Source of the DNA: Lysobacteraceae bacterium
GTDB lineage: Bacteria > Pseudomonadota > Gammaproteobacteria > Xanthomonadales > Xanthomonadaceae
Length of the DNA stretch: 8,291 nucleotides
Assembly: GCA_028293685.1 (NCBI GenBank)
Contig: JAQGOI010000150.1
Coordinates: 1-8,291 of the forward strand
Direction: 5' to 3'
Below the pieces are notes generated by a model that was not told where the DNA came from, made no database searches, and worked only from the letters and a program-made list of their open reading frames with translations. The position numbers and the translations under genes are program-made. Of the stretch, positions 7,017 to 8,291 are shown in pieces. Numbering within the stretch: the first letter of the stretch is position 1; each line of letters begins with the position of its first letter.

Positions 7017-7044
7017 AAAAAAACCCCGCAGGAGCGGGGTTTTT
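7017..7044 (-). terminator. Intrinsic terminator of the tRNA-Leu transcript
   Basis: A GC stem of six pairs (7024-7029 with 7034-7039, CCCCGC/GCGGGG) closes on an AGGA loop. It is flanked by seven A's at 7017-7023 and five T's at 7040-7044. On the minus strand this is a strong hairpin followed by a T7 tract, 46 bases after the tRNA 3' end. It has a U-tract in both directions and may also stop plus-strand readthrough, although no plus-strand gene ends here. Confidence 0.88.
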
Positions 7045-7089
7045 GAGCCTACAGTCGGACCGCGGCAAGCCTGGTCGGACTGGAGTGTC

Positions 7090-7176
7090 TGGTGCCCGGG
7101 AGAGGACTCGAACCTCCACGAAGTTGCCCCCGCTAGCACCTGAAGCTAGTGCGTCTACCAATTCCGCCACCCGGGC
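7090..7176 (-). tRNA. tRNA-Leu, anticodon CAG
   Basis: 87 bases including an encoded CCA. The acceptor stem GCCCGGG/CCCGGGC is fully paired with discriminator A. The D arm contains GGTAGACGC. The anticodon stem CTAGC/GCTAG encloses TTCAGGT, giving anticodon CAG at 7142-7140, which reads CUG, a major Leu codon in high-GC genomes. A long 15-base variable arm (class II, as expected for Leu) precedes the T arm with TTCGAGT. It has its own promoter and terminator and appears to be a single-gene unit. Confidence 0.97.
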
Positions 7177-7192
7177 ATGGGTGCAGGGCGCG

Positions 7193-7222
7193 TATGTTGC
7201 GGGGCGGCGTGGGTGTTGTCAA
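7193..7222 (-). promoter_or_regulatory. Sigma-70-type promoter of tRNA-Leu
   Basis: A perfect -35 TTGACA lies at 7222-7217 on the minus strand. A weak -10 (CAACAT at spacing 17, or AACATA at 18) lies at 7199-7193. The following GC-rich stretch GCGCCCTGC resembles the discriminators of growth-rate-controlled stable RNA promoters. The predicted start is about 10 bases before the mature tRNA 5' end. Confidence 0.6.
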
Positions 7223-7264
7223 CGCGAAAGTGTCGTCCCGACCGGTGATCCGTAACCGCCCCGG

Positions 7265-7270
7265 TAGAAT
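7265..7270 (+). promoter_or_regulatory. Possible -10 box of parC
   Basis: TAGAAT matches five of six positions of TATAAT and ends 30 bases before the parC ATG. No good -35 lies 16-18 bases upstream. It shares the 124-base divergent spacer with the tRNA-Leu promoter, and no clear Shine-Dalgarno follows. Confidence 0.4.
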
Positions 7271-7300
7271 CGCCGGATCGATCCGCGAGTGCCGCACCTC

Positions 7301-8291
7301 ATGACCGACACCGTCCGTCCTCCCTTCCACGGATTCGAGCAGATCCCGCTGCGCGAGTACGCCGAACGCGCCTACCTGGACTACTCGATGTACGTGGTGC
7401 TCGACCGGGCCCTGCCGTTCCTTGGCGACGGCCTGAAGCCGGTGCAGCGCCGGATCATCTATGCGATGAGCGAGCTGGGATTGAATGCCGGCGCCAAACC
7501 AAAAAAATCCGCGCGCACCGTCGGTGACGTCATCGGCAAGTTCCATCCACATGGGGATTCGGCGTGCTATGAAGCGCTGGTTTTGATGGCGCAGCCGTTT
7601 TCGTATCGCTATCCATTGATCGAAGGCCAAGGCAATTTCGGATCGTCGGATGATCCCAAATCGTTCGCCGCGATGCGCTACACCGAGTCGCGCCTGACGC
7701 CCATTGCCGATGTCCTGCTCGGCGAACTTGCGCACGGCACGGTCGACTGGGATCCGAATTTCGATGGCACGCTCGAGGAGCCCAAGTGGATGCCGGCGCG
7801 GCTGCCGCATCTGCTGCTCAACGGCACTACCGGCATCGCCGTCGGAATGGCGACCGACGTGCCGCCCCACAACCTCAATGAGATCGTGAGCGCATGCGTT
7901 CGCCTGCTCGACGACCCGGAGGCGACGGTGCGCGACCTGTGCGAGCACGTGCGCGGCCCCGACTATCCGACCGAAGCGGAAATCATTACGCCCTCCGCCG
8001 ACCTGCTGGCGATGTACGAGTCGGGCCAGGGCAGCGTCCGGGCGCGCGCCACCTTTGCGCGCGAACACGCCAACATCGTGATCACCGCCCTGCCCCATCA
8101 GGTCTCACCGTCAAAGATCATCGAGCAGATCGCCGCGCAGATGCGTGCGAAAAAACTGCCGTGGCTGGAAGACCTTCGCGATGAATCCGATCACGCGAAT
8201 CCGACCCGGATCGTGATGATCCCGCGGTCCAACCGCATCGATGCCGACCAGTTGATGGGACATCTGTTCGCGACCACCGATCTGGAGAAGA
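7301..8291 (+). CDS. parC: DNA topoisomerase IV subunit A, N-terminal 330 codons (runs off the window)
   Basis: ParC forms the breakage-reunion subunit of the A2B2 topoisomerase IV (with ParE), which unlinks daughter chromosomes. The start [20 protein letters not shown] is at 7301 and the frame is open to the last base, covering the winged-helix and tower parts of the roughly 740-residue family. Landmarks: GLKPVQRRI (44-52), quinolone-resistance region [15 protein letters not shown] (79-93), GQGNFGS (109-115), catalytic tyrosine Y127 in [22 protein letters not shown] (174-185). With an offset of +7 from E. coli, S80 and E84 correspond to S87 and E91, and both are the susceptible residues. ParC is favoured over GyrA by the absence of GyrA-like opening residues, the HGDSACYEA version of the region and the MTDT start, but the diagnostic C-terminal domain is outside the window. 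The gene is divergent from tRNA-Leu. Confidence 0.95.
   Translation, partial: MTDTVRPPFHGFEQIPLREYAERAYLDYSMYVVLDRALPFLGDGLKPVQRRIIYAMSELGLNAGAKPKKSARTVGDVIGKFHPHGDSACYEALVLMAQPFSYRYPLIEGQGNFGSSDDPKSFAAMRYTESRLTPIADVLLGELAHGTVDWDPNFDGTLEEPKWMPARLPHLLLNGTTGIAVGMATDVPPHNLNEIVSACVRLLDDPEATVRDLCEHVRGPDYPTEAEIITPSADLLAMYESGQGSVRARATFAREHANIVITALPHQVSPSKIIEQIAAQMRAKKLPWLEDLRDESDHANPTRIVMIPRSNRIDADQLMGHLFATTDLEK

Noticed and set aside
7090..7106. tRNA 3' end as an att site
   Set aside because: No second copy of the tRNA 3' sequence and no integrase gene occur in the window.
6737..7255. Plus-strand open frame of 172 codons in the apparent gene gap
   Set aside because: It reads through the terminator and the antisense of tRNA-Leu; its ARERTRTSTK-type stretch is a familiar translation artefact of tRNA antisense DNA.
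7133..8098. Minus-strand open frame of 321 codons opposite parC
   Set aside because: It mirrors parC codons, has no domain signature, and ends within the tRNA.

Overview
The window looks like chromosomal DNA of a high-GC gammaproteobacterium, most likely Lysobacterales (Xanthomonadales: Xanthomonas/Lysobacter relatives). I base this on the RlmB, RNase R and ParC sequences as I remember them and on the rnr-rlmB gene order; no search was run. Base 1 has the marks of an assembled contig end.

Layout: (1) 1-827 holds two divergent 5' portions of rlmB (23S rRNA Gm2251 methyltransferase) facing each other. Copy B (minus strand, 827 down to about 381) belongs to the rnr operon. Copy A (plus strand, 1 to about 387) is a homologue joined to it tail to tail, and neither has its catalytic C-terminal half. 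The first 77 bases equal the reverse complement of 727-803 exactly, after which identity falls abruptly to about 73%. This is best read as an assembly-graph chimera. (2) 827-3957, minus strand: a ferritin-like protein gene, then rnr (RNase R, apparently complete), then rlmB overlapping rnr by one base (TGATG), probably one RNA-processing operon. (3) 4180-6639, minus strand: a tightly coupled pair, a stand-alone MEDS-domain sensor followed with no gap by a GAF-like/degenerate GGDEF/intact EAL protein. This is the most interesting accessory unit: a small-molecule sensor paired with a probable c-di-GMP phosphodiesterase. (4) 6640-7016: no convincing gene. (5) 7017-7222, minus strand: tRNA-Leu(CAG) with its own promoter and intrinsic terminator. 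(6) 7301-8291, plus strand: the first 330 codons of parC (topoisomerase IV subunit A), cut by the window end and divergent from the tRNA.

Most of the window is housekeeping (RNA decay, rRNA methylation, tRNA, chromosome decatenation). The MEDS/EAL pair and the ferritin-like gene lie between the tRNA-Leu and rnr and look like the lineage-specific part. No insertion sequence, CRISPR array, integrase or phage gene was seen.
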